DNA from: an uncultured Roseovarius sp.
Lineage (GTDB): Bacteria > Pseudomonadota > Alphaproteobacteria > Rhodobacterales > Rhodobacteraceae
Reading direction: 5' to 3'
NCBI GenBank assembly: GCA_934501475.1
Contig: CAKSUL010000013.1
Span: 1 to 43,301, forward strand
Length of the DNA: 43,301 nt
The position numbers were made by a program, and so were the translations under genes. Positions 1-10,034 of the stretch are shown here, one piece after another (positions within the stretch are counted from its first letter, which is position 1; each line of letters starts with the position of its first letter). The notes under the pieces are model-generated. The model saw only the letters and a list, made by a program, of their open reading frames with translations, was not told the DNA's origin and did not search any database.

Positions 1-856
1 CGGCAATGCGGTCCGCAATCAGGGGGATGACGCCGAATTGCTGGACCGCGCGCAGTTGCGCAAACTGGTGCCCTATCTGGATTTCGACACCGCGCGCTTT
101 CCCATCCATGGCGGGTTGCTGCAGCGCCGTGCCGGCACCGCGCGCCACGATGCCGTCGCCTGGGGCTATGCGCGCGGCGCCAGTGAGAGGGGCGTGGACA
201 TCATCCAGAACTGCGAGGTGACGGGCATCGACATCGAGGGCGGTGCCGTGCGCGGCGTCCGGACCACGCGGGGCGCGATCCGGGCCGGCAAGGTCGCGAT
301 CATCGTTGCGGGCCGTTCGGGGCAGGTGGCCGAGATGGCGGGGATGCGCCTGCCGATCGAAAGCCATGTGTTGCAGGCCTTTGTCAGTGAGGGGCTGAAG
401 CCCTGCATCGATCATGTGATCAGTTTCGGCATGGGGCATTTCTATATCAGCCAGTCCGACAAGGGCGGGCTGGTCTTTGGCGGCGATCTGGATTTCTATG
501 CGTCCTACGCGGCGCGCGGCAATCTGGCGATGGCCGAGCATGTGATGGAGGCGGGAATGACCCTCATGCCGATGATCGGCAAGGCGCGGGTGCTGCGCTC
601 ATGGGGGGGGATCATGGATATGACCCCGGATGGCAGCCCGATCATCGACAAGACCGGGACGCGCGGGCTCTTTCTCAATTGCGGCTGGTGTTATGGCGGG
701 TTCAAGGCGGTGCCGGGATCGGGCTTTTCCATGGCGCATCTAATGGCGACGGACAGCCATCATGCACCCGCGGCGCGGTTCCGGCTGGACCGGTTCGCCA
801 CCGGGCGCGGGCTGATGGATGAAGAGGGCACCGGCGCGCAGCACAACCTGCATTGA
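1..856 (+). CDS. soxB: Sarcosine oxidase beta subunit (3' part, 5' end outside window)
   Basis: The reading frame is open from base 2 to the TGA at 854-856, about 284 codons, so the N-terminal FAD-binding half lies left of the window. SoxB is the FAD/FMN subunit of heterotetrameric sarcosine oxidase, which demethylates sarcosine to glycine with O2 and tetrahydrofolate and yields H2O2 and methylene-THF in the cytoplasm. The visible part is the C-terminal half of a D-amino-acid-oxidase-like flavoprotein: a GGLLQRRAGTARHDAVAWG stretch that fits the substrate-domain entry, a central GGLVFGGDLDFY strand, and a closing block DGSPIIDKTG followed by GLFLNCGWCYGGFKAVPGSG, typical of SoxB C-termini. 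It is first in the soxBDAG order, which supports the call. The covalent-FMN histidine cannot be assigned because the start is missing. Confidence 0.93.
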   Translation, partial: GNAVRNQGDDAELLDRAQLRKLVPYLDFDTARFPIHGGLLQRRAGTARHDAVAWGYARGASERGVDIIQNCEVTGIDIEGGAVRGVRTTRGAIRAGKVAIIVAGRSGQVAEMAGMRLPIESHVLQAFVSEGLKPCIDHVISFGMGHFYISQSDKGGLVFGGDLDFYASYAARGNLAMAEHVMEAGMTLMPMIGKARVLRSWGGIMDMTPDGSPIIDKTGTRGLFLNCGWCYGGFKAVPGSGFSMAHLMATDSHHAPAARFRLDRFATGRGLMDEEGTGAQHNLH

Positions 857-980
857 GGAGGACTGGCTGTGGCGGGATGTGACGCGTGGGGGGATGTGCG
901 GTTTGCGGTGTCGGCCTGCGCCGCGGCGGCGGGAATTTGAGTATTTTTGGAAAAATGAAGGGCATGGGCGGGGGTTTGGC

Positions 981-1259
981 ATGAGGATCAATTGTCCGCA
1001 TTGCGGTGAGCGGGACCGGCGCGAGTTCTATTATATGGGCGATGCGGTGGCGTTGGAGCGGCCTGCGCGGGATGCGGGCGCCGAGGCGTGGGATGCCTAT
1101 CTGCACCTGCGCGACAATCCGGCGGGGCTGACGCGCGATCTGTGGTATCACGAGTCAGGCTGTGGCGCCTGGGTGGTGGTCACGCGCGATACGTGCAGCC
1201 ATGGCATATCGGGGACGGCGCTGGCCAGTGACGAGAAGGGGCGCGCGCATGAGGGTTGA
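981..1259 (+). CDS. soxD: Sarcosine oxidase delta subunit
   Basis: This 92-residue protein begins MRINCPHCGERDRREF. SoxD is the small zinc-binding subunit of heterotetrameric sarcosine oxidase. The zinc ligands expected in the family are visible: the N-terminal CPHC pair, and a later HESGCG followed by TCSHG. An in-frame upstream start at 819 would add 54 residues of arginine/proline-rich sequence overlapping soxB with no family resemblance, so the ATG at 981 was chosen. A 124-bp gap separates it from soxB and contains a short palindrome (943-956). Its last 11 bases overlap soxA, indicating translational coupling. Length matches the family, which is usually 85-110 residues. Confidence 0.92.
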   Translation: MRINCPHCGERDRREFYYMGDAVALERPARDAGAEAWDAYLHLRDNPAGLTRDLWYHESGCGAWVVVTRDTCSHGISGTALASDEKGRAHEG

Positions 1260-4173
1260 GGGCAGCGGTCTGATCGATCGCACGCGCCCCGTCAGCTTCA
1301 GCTTTGACGGGCATCGCTATCAGGGATTTACCGGTGACACGCTGGCCTCGGCGTTGTTGGCCAATGACATCCGGCTGGTGGCGCGCTCGTTCAAGTATCA
1401 CCGCCCGCGCGGCATTCTGACGGCTGGCTCAGAGGAGCCCAACGCGCTGGTGACCACGGGCCTTGGCGCGGGGCAGGAGCCGAATGTGCGTGCCACCACG
1501 CAGGAGCTGTTCGAGGGGCTGATGGCGCGTTCGCAGAACTGCTGGCCGTCGCTGGGCTGGGATGTGATGGCGCTGAACGATCTGGCGGCGCCGTTTCTGG
1601 GGGCCGGGTTCTATTACAAGACCTTCATGTGGCCCAAATCGTTCTGGGAGCGGGTTTATGAGCCAATCATCCGGCGCGCGGCGGGGCTGGGCGCGTTGTC
1701 GGGCGAGGCCAATACCGACCGGTATGAACGCGGGTTTGCCCATTGTGACCTGCTGGTGATCGGGGCCGGGCCTGCGGGTCTGATGGCGGCGCTGGCGGGC
1801 GCGCGCGCCGGGGCGGATGTGATCCTGGTCGAAGAGGACACGCGCACCGGCGGGCGGCTGAACAGCGAGAGTTTCGAGGTGGATGGACGTCCCGGCGCGC
1901 AATGGGCCGAGGCGGTGACCGAGGAATTGCAGGCGATGCCGAACCTGCGCCTGATGACCCGCACGACAATCACCGGCGCCTATGATCACGGCACGTTCGG
2001 CGCGCTTGAGAAACTGCCGCCCGAGGTCAGCGCCCGCCCGCATGCCCCGCGCGAGGCGTTCTGGCGGATCGTGGCGCGGCGCACCGTTCTGGCCGCAGGC
2101 GCGCTGGAGCGCCCGGTCGCGTTTCGCAACAACGACCGTCCCGGCATCATGACGGCGGGGGCGGTGCGGTCCTATCTCAACCGCTGGCGCGTGGTGCCCG
2201 GGCGCAGCGTGGCGGTGTTTGCCAATACCGATGATGGCCATCGCACCGCCGCCGATCTGCTGGCGGCGGGGGTGCATGTCAGCGCGCTGATCGATGCGCG
2301 CCACCATGCCACCACCGATCTGGACCTGCCGTTCTATCCCGGCGGGCAGGTCTGCAACAGCGAGGGGCGCAAGGGGCTTGAGGCGATTTCGGTCGCCATG
2401 CCATCGGGGATCGACAAGATCAGCGCCGATTGCCTGGCGATGTCGGGGGGCTGGAATCCGACGCTGCACCTGACCTGTCACATGAACGGGCGTCCGGACT
2501 GGAATCAGGATCTGGCGGCGTTCGTGCCCCGCGACGGTGCGGTTCCCGGCATGATCACGGCGGGGGCCTGTCGGGGGGATTTCTCGACCCGGGCCTGTCT
2601 TGAGGGCGGGGTTGCGGCGGCGGGCGAGGCACTGGAGGATCTGGGCCTGACCCCTGCGCCCATCGCCATCCCCATGGCCGAGGACAGCGTCTATGACATC
2701 ACCCCGCTCTGGGCGGTGCCGGGCCAGGGGCGCGCCTGGCTGGATTTCCAGAACGATGTCTGCGTCAAGGATGTCGCACAGGCCGCGCAGGAGAATTTCC
2801 GCAGCGTCGAGCATATGAAGCGATACACCACCCAGGGCATGGCGACCGATCAGGGCAAGAATTCGAACGTGGCGGCGCTGGCCGTGCTGGCCGATGCCAC
2901 CGGGCGCGGCATTCCCGAGACCGGAACCACCACGTTTCGCCCGCCCTACAGCCCGGTCAGCATCGCCGCGATGGGGGCAGGGGCGCAGGGCGCGGGCTTT
3001 GCGCCGCATCGGTTCACCACTTCGCACAAGGCCAGCGTTGCGCGCGGCGCGCCGATGATCGAGGCCGGTCTGTGGTATCGCCCCGGCTGGTTCCCGGCCC
3101 CCGGCGAGAGCCATTGGCGGCAATCCTGTGACCGCGAAGTGGGCCTTGTGCGCAATGCTGTCGGCATCGCGGATGTGTCCACGCTGGGCAAGATCGACAT
3201 TCAGGGCCCGGATGCGGCGGCGTTTCTGGATCTGGTCTATACCAATACCTTCAGCACGCTGAAGCGGGGCCGCGTGCGCTATGGTCTGATGCTGCGCGAG
3301 GACGGGCATGTCATGGATGACGGCACCTGCGCGCGCCTGGGGGATCAGCAGTATCTGATGACCACCACGACGGCGGCGGCGGGGCAGGTGATGCGGCATC
3401 TGGAGTTCGTCCATCAATGCCTTGTGCCGCATATGGATCTGCGCATGATCTCGGTGACCGAGCAATGGGCGCAGTTCGCCATCGCCGGGCCGAAATCGCG
3501 CGCGCTTCTGGATGATCTGCTGGATGCCCCCCTTGGGGCGTTCCCGTTCATGGGATGTGGCGAGGTGCAGGTTGGCGGGGTCGGGGCGCGGCTGTTCCGC
3601 ATCTCGTTTTCGGGCGAACTTGGCTATGAGCTGGCGGTTCCTGCGCGCTATGGCGATGCCATGTTCCGCGATCTGGTCGCGCGCGCCGAGGCGATGGGCG
3701 GCGGCCCCTACGGGATGGAGGCGCTGAATGTGCTGCGCATCGAAAAGGGCTTTGTCACCCATGCCGAAATTCACGGCCGCACCACGGCCTTTGACATTGG
3801 CATGGCGGGGATGGTCAGCGCCGGCAAGGATTGCATCGGTCAGGCGATGGCCGCGCGCCCCGGTCTGAGCGGCGATGAGCGTGAGCAGCTGGTCGGGCTG
3901 AAACCGGTGGGCGCTATCAAGCAACTGACGGCGGGCGCGCATCTGTTCAACCCCGATGACGAGGCCACGCGCGTCAACGATCAGGGCTATATCACCTCGG
4001 TCGCGTTCTCGCCCACATTCGGGCATTTCCTGGGGCTGGCCTTCCTGCGCAACGGGCGCGCGCGCCATGGCGATCTGGTGCGCATGGTCGATCACCTGCG
4101 CGCCATGGAGACGCTGTGCGAAGTGCAGGATCCGGTCCAGTTTGACCCTGACGGAGGATTGACCCGTGACTAG
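1249..4173 (+). CDS. soxA: Sarcosine oxidase alpha subunit
   Basis: SoxA is the largest subunit of heterotetrameric sarcosine oxidase; it binds NAD+ and carries the folate site where the methyl-derived carbon is captured as 5,10-methylene-THF. The 974-residue protein shows an N-terminal ferredoxin-like fold segment (about 1-100) with no cysteines, so it is not an iron-sulfur site. A Rossmann motif VIGAGPAGLMAALAGARAGA lies near residue 168. A second nucleotide-binding part includes RPVAFRNNDRPGIMTAGAVR, and a GcvT-like aminomethyltransferase half occupies about 600-960 (GELGYELAVPA, GMEALNVLRIEKGFVTH). The ATG at 1249 is preceded by GAGAAGG and gives the family N-terminus, whereas the upstream start at 1162 adds unrelated sequence read through soxD. 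It overlaps soxD by 11 bp and soxG by 8 bp. Confidence 0.95.
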   Translation: MRVEGSGLIDRTRPVSFSFDGHRYQGFTGDTLASALLANDIRLVARSFKYHRPRGILTAGSEEPNALVTTGLGAGQEPNVRATTQELFEGLMARSQNCWPSLGWDVMALNDLAAPFLGAGFYYKTFMWPKSFWERVYEPIIRRAAGLGALSGEANTDRYERGFAHCDLLVIGAGPAGLMAALAGARAGADVILVEEDTRTGGRLNSESFEVDGRPGAQWAEAVTEELQAMPNLRLMTRTTITGAYDHGTFGALEKLPPEVSARPHAPREAFWRIVARRTVLAAGALERPVAFRNNDRPGIMTAGAVRSYLNRWRVVPGRSVAVFANTDDGHRTAADLLAAGVHVSALIDARHHATTDLDLPFYPGGQVCNSEGRKGLEAISVAMPSGIDKISADCLAMSGGWNPTLHLTCHMNGRPDWNQDLAAFVPRDGAVPGMITAGACRGDFSTRACLEGGVAAAGEALEDLGLTPAPIAIPMAEDSVYDITPLWAVPGQGRAWLDFQNDVCVKDVAQAAQENFRSVEHMKRYTTQGMATDQGKNSNVAALAVLADATGRGIPETGTTTFRPPYSPVSIAAMGAGAQGAGFAPHRFTTSHKASVARGAPMIEAGLWYRPGWFPAPGESHWRQSCDREVGLVRNAVGIADVSTLGKIDIQGPDAAAFLDLVYTNTFSTLKRGRVRYGLMLREDGHVMDDGTCARLGDQQYLMTTTTAAAGQVMRHLEFVHQCLVPHMDLRMISVTEQWAQFAIAGPKSRALLDDLLDAPLGAFPFMGCGEVQVGGVGARLFRISFSGELGYELAVPARYGDAMFRDLVARAEAMGGGPYGMEALNVLRIEKGFVTHAEIHGRTTAFDIGMAGMVSAGKDCIGQAMAARPGLSGDEREQLVGLKPVGAIKQLTAGAHLFNPDDEATRVNDQGYITSVAFSPTFGHFLGLAFLRNGRARHGDLVRMVDHLRAMETLCEVQDPVQFDPDGGLTRD

Positions 4174-4720
4174 GCTTGCAGCGAAATCCCCCTGCGACGG
4201 GCTGTTGCCCCTCAAGGTCGCCGACCTGATCCTGAGTGAGGAATCGCTCGGCATGCTGACCTCGGTCGTGCCCTTCAAGGGGCAGGCGGCGGCATTGTCG
4301 CGCGCCCTTCAGGCGGCGCATGGCGTGGCGTTTCCGGCGGTGGGGCGCGCCGATTTCGGCGAGGCGGGCAGCTGTGCGCTGTGGTTCGGGCAGGATCTGG
4401 CCCTGTTGGCGGGGCCGGTGCCGGATGCGGCGCTGGCGCGGCACGCGGCGCTTGCCGATCAATCAGATGCCTGGGCGGTGGTGCGCCTGACGGGGGCGCG
4501 CAGCGCCGAGGTGCTGGCGCGGCTGACGCCGCTTGACCTTAGGGAAAGCGCATTCGCGATCGGCAATTCCATGCGCACGGAGCTGGCGCATATGCCGGCG
4601 TCGCTGACCCGGATGGATGAAAATGCGTTCAGGATCATGGTCTTCCGCTCTTTCGCGCAGACGCTTGTGGATGAGGTGAAAACCGCGATGCAGGGCGTTG
4701 CGGCGCGCCATTCTCTCTGA
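4166..4720 (+). CDS. soxG: Sarcosine oxidase gamma subunit
   Basis: A 184-residue protein starting at GTG, with the strong ribosome site ACGGAGGA nine bases upstream and an 8-base overlap with the soxA stop. SoxG is the fourth subunit of heterotetrameric sarcosine oxidase; it has a fold related to the folate domain of SoxA but no known catalytic residues, and it joins SoxA to SoxB. Position immediately after soxA, size (usually 180-210) and the segment VRLTGARSAEVLARLTPLDLR, followed by a C-terminal FRIMVFRSFAQTLVDEV helix, agree with the family. The operon appears to end here: the next gene starts 43 bases later with its own ribosome site and an unrelated product. Confidence 0.9.
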   Translation: MTRLAAKSPCDGLLPLKVADLILSEESLGMLTSVVPFKGQAAALSRALQAAHGVAFPAVGRADFGEAGSCALWFGQDLALLAGPVPDAALARHAALADQSDAWAVVRLTGARSAEVLARLTPLDLRESAFAIGNSMRTELAHMPASLTRMDENAFRIMVFRSFAQTLVDEVKTAMQGVAARHSL

Positions 4721-4763
4721 CACGATGGGGCGATTGAAATCTGCCTGATCAGAAGGTGCCTCC

Positions 4764-5084
4764 ATGTTCCGCTCTCTTGTTTCGTCCGTTGCCCTGTCCA
4801 TCGCCCTGCTGAGCGCGCCACTTGTCGCGCATGGCGATGAGGCGAAAGAGGCCAATTGCGATGCCACCACCGCCATCATCGCCGAGGCCGTCGCACAGCG
4901 CGCCAACGGCACGCCCAGGGACAGCGCGGTGGAATACCTGCTCTCGGATGAGGCCGGGGTCGATGACAAATATGACCAGACCGTGCCGCTGCTGGTCGAT
5001 TGGGTCTATTCCATCGACGAAGGCGACCTGGCGGGCGATGTGCCCGGCGTCTTTCGTCAAAGCTGCATGGGCTATGACGGCTGA
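4764..5084 (+). CDS. Small exported protein of unknown function
   Basis: I do not recognise a named family. The 106-residue product opens with a clear Sec signal peptide (MFRSLVSSVALSIALLSAPLVAHG, probable cleavage around residue 23-24), so the mature protein of about 82 residues should be periplasmic. The mature part is acidic and has two cysteines, one near its start (EANCDAT) and one near its end (RQSCMGYDG), which could form a disulfide. The arrangement recalls small HdeA-like or Rap2-like periplasmic proteins, but that is only a resemblance in size and cysteine placement. AGAAGGTGCC precedes the ATG. It sits between soxG and dnaG on the same strand, 49 bases before dnaG. Confidence 0.7.
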   Translation: MFRSLVSSVALSIALLSAPLVAHGDEAKEANCDATTAIIAEAVAQRANGTPRDSAVEYLLSDEAGVDDKYDQTVPLLVDWVYSIDEGDLAGDVPGVFRQSCMGYDG

Positions 5085-5133
5085 ACGCATCTGGCCCCTT
5101 GGCGCGGGGCGGCCAAAGGCTTAAGTCTGGTGC

Positions 5134-7080
5134 ATGTCATTGCCACCCGGATTCCTTGACGACCTTCGCACCCGCATCTCGCTCAGTCAGGTGGTCGGGC
5201 GAAAGGTCATGTGGGACAACCGCAAATCCAACCCCAGCAAGGGCGACATGTGGGCGCCATGCCCGTTTCACCACGAAAAAACCGCCAGCTTCCATGTCGA
5301 TGACCAGAAGGGGTTTTATTACTGCTTTGGCTGTCACGCCAAGGGCGACGCGATCGGCTTCATCCGCGAAACCGAGAATGTGGAGTTCATGGAGGCGGTG
5401 CGCATCCTGGCCTCGGAGGCCGGAATGCCCATTCCCGAGCGCGATCCGCAGGCACAGGCCAAGGCCGACAAGCGCACCCAACTGATCGAGGTGATGGAAC
5501 AGGCGGTGCAGCATTTCCGCCTCGCTCTGCAAACCGGGGCCGGCGCCGTGGCGCGGGACTATCTTGACCGGCGCGGGCTGACGCAGGCGACGCAGGATCG
5601 CTTTGACATCGGATTTGCGCCGGATGCCTGGCAGGGGCTGTGGGATCACCTGAGCGGCAAGGGGATCGCGGCGGATCTGATCCTTGATTGCGGCCTGGCG
5701 CGCCCCTCGCAAAAGGGCGGCAAGCCTTATGACACGTTCCGCGGTCGGATTATGTTCCCGATTCGCGATGCGCGCGGGCGCTGCGTGGCCTTTGGCGGGC
5801 GGGCGATGGACCCCAATGACAACGCCAAATACCTCAACTCCCCCGAGACCGAGCTGTTTGACAAATCCCGCGTGCTTTACAATCAGGCCCCCGCGCGCGA
5901 GGCGGCGGGCAAGGGCGCGCCGCTGATCGTGGCCGAAGGGTATATGGACGTGATCGCGCTGGTTCAGGCGGGCTTTGGCGCGGCGGTGGCCCCGTTGGGC
6001 ACGGCCGTGACCGAGGCGCAGTTGCACCTGCTGTGGCGCATCGCGGATGAGCCGATCATGGCGCTCGACGGGGATCGTGCGGGCCTTGCGGCGGCGCATC
6101 GGGTGATCGACCTGGCGCTGCCGTTGCTGGAGGCCGGAAAATCCCTGCGCTTTGCCCTGATGCCCGAGGGCAAGGACCCCGATGACCTGTTGCGCGCCCA
6201 AGGTCCAGGCGCTGTGCAGGCGCTATTGGATCAGGCCCTGCCGATGGTGCAATTGCTGTGGCAGCGCGAGACCGAAGGGCGCGATTTCGACAGCCCCGAG
6301 CGCAAGGCCGCGCTGGACAAGACCCTGCGCGAGCGGCTGAAAACCATCCGCGATGCGTCGATCCGGGGCCATTACGGGCAGGCGATCAAGGATCTGCGCT
6401 GGCAGTTGTTCTCGCCGCGCCGCGCCCCGGCCAGGGGGCAAAAGGGCAACGCGCGCTGGGCACCGCCGGGCACGCCGCGCGCCAGCACGAAATCGTCGCT
6501 ATTGGTGGCGGCGGGCGATCAGGTCACCGATCACATGCGCGAGGCGGTGATCCTGGCGACGCTGGTGATGACCCCCGAAATCGCCGAACGCTTTGACAGC
6601 GAGATCGGGCGGCTGAGCTGCGCCGATCCGCTGCATGCGCAGTTGCGCGATCTGATCCTGCGCCACGCCCATGACGGGGCAGAGGTGTTGCGCGGTGAAA
6701 TAGAGCGCACGGTGGGGGGCGATACCCTTGAAAAACTGCTGACCTTGCCCCATGTGGCCATTACGCCCCCGGTGCGTTATCCGGGTAATCAGGAAATGGC
6801 CGAGATGACCGTTGCCGAGGAACTGGCCAAGATCGCCGCCCATACCGGGTTGCTGGCCGAGATGGCCGATGCCGCCGAAGACCTGACCGGGGTTGCCGAC
6901 GAGGCGATCACCTGGCGTCTGGGGCAGGCGGCAGAGGCCCGCAACAAGGCTGTGCGCAGCCAGCAGGAGGACAAGGCCGAATACGATCTGGCCGATAACG
7001 GTGCTCGAATCAATCGCGGAGAACGCGAGGAGTTCAATACGTTGTTGGACGGGATCACATTCTCGAAACCTCGCCATTAA
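5134..7080 (+). CDS. dnaG: DNA primase
   Basis: DnaG makes RNA primers for DnaB-driven replication. The 648-residue protein has an N-terminal CHC2 zinc ribbon with ligands C43, H46, C64 and C67 (CPFHHEKT ... YYCFGCHAKGD). The RNA-polymerase core contains the TOPRIM signatures VAEGYMDVIAL (about 266-276) and ALDGDRAG (about 310-317), which hold the metal-binding Glu and Asp residues. The C-terminal 180 residues form the helical DnaB-interaction region. The ATG at 5134 gives the expected start of the family (LDDLRTRISLSQVVGRKV). In many bacteria dnaG and rpoD belong to the macromolecular synthesis operon with rpsU; here rpsU is absent upstream, and a 117-bp gap with its own regulatory repeats separates dnaG from rpoD. 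Confidence 0.97.
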   Translation: MSLPPGFLDDLRTRISLSQVVGRKVMWDNRKSNPSKGDMWAPCPFHHEKTASFHVDDQKGFYYCFGCHAKGDAIGFIRETENVEFMEAVRILASEAGMPIPERDPQAQAKADKRTQLIEVMEQAVQHFRLALQTGAGAVARDYLDRRGLTQATQDRFDIGFAPDAWQGLWDHLSGKGIAADLILDCGLARPSQKGGKPYDTFRGRIMFPIRDARGRCVAFGGRAMDPNDNAKYLNSPETELFDKSRVLYNQAPAREAAGKGAPLIVAEGYMDVIALVQAGFGAAVAPLGTAVTEAQLHLLWRIADEPIMALDGDRAGLAAAHRVIDLALPLLEAGKSLRFALMPEGKDPDDLLRAQGPGAVQALLDQALPMVQLLWQRETEGRDFDSPERKAALDKTLRERLKTIRDASIRGHYGQAIKDLRWQLFSPRRAPARGQKGNARWAPPGTPRASTKSSLLVAAGDQVTDHMREAVILATLVMTPEIAERFDSEIGRLSCADPLHAQLRDLILRHAHDGAEVLRGEIERTVGGDTLEKLLTLPHVAITPPVRYPGNQEMAEMTVAEELAKIAAHTGLLAEMADAAEDLTGVADEAITWRLGQAAEARNKAVRSQQEDKAEYDLADNGARINRGEREEFNTLLDGITFSKPRH

Positions 7081-7125
7081 GTGATTTTGGTGAGGTTGAG
7101 GTAAAGAAATCAGGGTAAACGTGTT

Positions 7126-7167
7126 GCGAATCACTGTGATTCGCCGTTGATTCGGAATGACGAATCA
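7126..7167. promoter_or_regulatory. Two adjacent inverted repeats carrying four GANTC sites before rpoD
   Basis: A perfect 19-bp palindrome GCGAATCACTGTGATTCGC (7126-7144, central T at 7135) is followed at once by a second inverted repeat with arms TGATTCG (7148-7154) and CGAATCA (7161-7167). The heptamer CGAATCA/TGATTCG therefore occurs four times in 41 bp, and each copy contains a GANTC site (7128, 7138, 7149, 7162). GANTC is the CcrM methylation target of alphaproteobacteria. The block lies 31 bp before the rpoD start codon, so it may be in the promoter or leader. Binding by a dimeric regulator is an inference. Confidence 0.6.
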
Positions 7168-7197
7168 CCTCGCCCGCCCACCGCTCAGGAGTTTTCC

Positions 7198-9174
<1,977 letters not shown>

Positions 9175-9180
9175 CGAAAC

Positions 9181-9203
9181 AGCGCCCTCCGGGGCGCTTT
9201 TTT
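9181..9203 (+). terminator. Intrinsic terminator of rpoD
   Basis: A perfect 7-bp stem AGCGCCC / GGGCGCT with a TCCG tetraloop (9181-9198) is followed by a run of six T residues (9198-9203) and a further TTTT after one C. It starts six bases after the rpoD stop codon. This is the clearest rho-independent terminator in the window. Confidence 0.92.
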
Positions 9204-9333
9204 CTTTTCTCCGAACAGGTTGCATGACTGCGTTGCGCCGGTATTTACGGGCCTGTCCGATCTGTATTCGCGCAATGCAAGTATTGAACGGCTATTGACC
9301 GCAAAAGTTGGAATCAAGCCATGAATAGCCGGG

Positions 9334-9342
9334 TTATCCACA
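9334..9342 (+). promoter_or_regulatory. DnaA box (perfect TTATCCACA)
   Basis: The nine bases match the strict high-affinity DnaA box consensus TTATCCACA. It is 216 bp upstream of nrdR and 154 bp from a second perfect copy in opposite orientation. This fits DnaA control of the nrdR promoter or a DnaA-titrating site; which one applies cannot be read from sequence. Confidence 0.55.
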
Positions 9343-9496
9343 GGATATCCCATGTTGCTTGTCCTGATCCGATATTTCCCTGACGTGCCTCTGCCGCCAT
9401 TCACGCGCGGAAATTCCCCCTGTTCTGCGACATCAAAGCCTATCTAGCGTCGCAAATTCCCCCCTACCCAAAACCTTGCGGCTCCCCTATAGTGAC

Positions 9497-9505
9497 TGTG
9501 GATAA
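9497..9505 (-). promoter_or_regulatory. DnaA box (perfect TTATCCACA on minus strand)
   Basis: TGTGGATAA on the plus strand is the exact complement of the strict DnaA box. It lies 52 bp before the nrdR start codon and just after the possible -10 hexamer TATAGT (9488-9493), a position where bound DnaA could affect transcription of nrdR-ribD. Confidence 0.55.
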
Positions 9506-9557
9506 CTGGGCGTCAGACCCATGATGATCAGAGCAGAAAAGAGAAGGGGACCGGCCT

Positions 9558-10034
9558 ATGCGCTGTCCGTTTTGCGGAAACATTGAAACACAGGTCAAGG
9601 ATGCTCGCCCCGCGGAAGAGCATGTCTCGATCCGCAGGCGGCGCTTTTGCCCCGCATGTGGCGGGCGCTTTACCACTTATGAGCGCGTGCAACTGCGCGA
9701 TCTGGTGGTGGTCAAGAGCAATGGGCGGCGCGAGGATTTTGACCGTGACAAGCTGGAGCGCTCGATCCGTATCGCCCTGCAAAAACGCCCGGTCGAGCCG
9801 GAGCGCGTGGAACAGATGATCTCGGGCATCGTGCGCCGACTGGAAAGCATGGGCGAGACGGATATCCCGTCAAAAACCGTGGGTGAGATCGTGATGGAAA
9901 GCCTGGCGCGGATCGACACCGTTGCCTATGTGCGGTTTGCCAGCGTTTACAAGAACTTCCAGGCGGCGGATGATTTCGACAGATTTGTCAGCGAACTGCG
10001 CCCGAATACGGCCGAAGACAAACCAGACGCGTGA
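9558..10034 (+). CDS. nrdR: Transcriptional regulator NrdR
   Basis: NrdR senses ATP/dATP and represses ribonucleotide reductase genes through NrdR boxes. The 158-residue protein has the full family layout. A zinc ribbon uses C3, C6, C31 and C34 (MRCPFCG ... [16 protein letters not shown]). An ATP-cone spans about 49-139, starting [20 protein letters not shown] and ending with the conserved [13 protein letters not shown] segment. Length is standard for the family, normally 150-180. AGAAGGGGA lies upstream of the ATG. The stop codon overlaps the GTG start of ribD by four bases, a common nrdR-ribD arrangement in proteobacteria. The upstream DnaA boxes suggest a link to replication control. Confidence 0.97.
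   Translation: MRCPFCGNIETQVKDARPAEEHVSIRRRRFCPACGGRFTTYERVQLRDLVVVKSNGRREDFDRDKLERSIRIALQKRPVEPERVEQMISGIVRRLESMGETDIPSKTVGEIVMESLARIDTVAYVRFASVYKNFQAADDFDRFVSELRPNTAEDKPDA

Larger units (their letters stand above)
9207..9557. other. Non-coding region between rpoD and nrdR
   Basis: About 350 bp without a credible gene and visibly richer in A+T than the flanking genes. It holds two perfect DnaA boxes in opposite orientation (listed separately), one GAATC site at 9311, and two copies of AAATTCCCCC (near 9411 and 9452). The nrdR promoter must lie here, but no convincing -35/-10 pair with normal spacing could be fixed; TATAGT at 9488 is a possible -10. An antisense frame across the region (9168-9404) has no recognisable product. 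Confidence 0.6.

Noticed and set aside
1429..4278. 949-residue open frame antisense to soxA
   Set aside because: It is the complement of a gene with strong third-position GC bias, rich in Arg, His, Gln and Pro, with no recognisable domain. Long antisense frames are expected in such DNA.
9207..9557. Chromosomal replication origin upstream of nrdR
   Set aside because: Only two DnaA boxes, no clear A+T-rich unwinding element, and none of the usual origin neighbours (hemE, gidA, parAB, dnaA). Gene regulation or DnaA titration is more likely.
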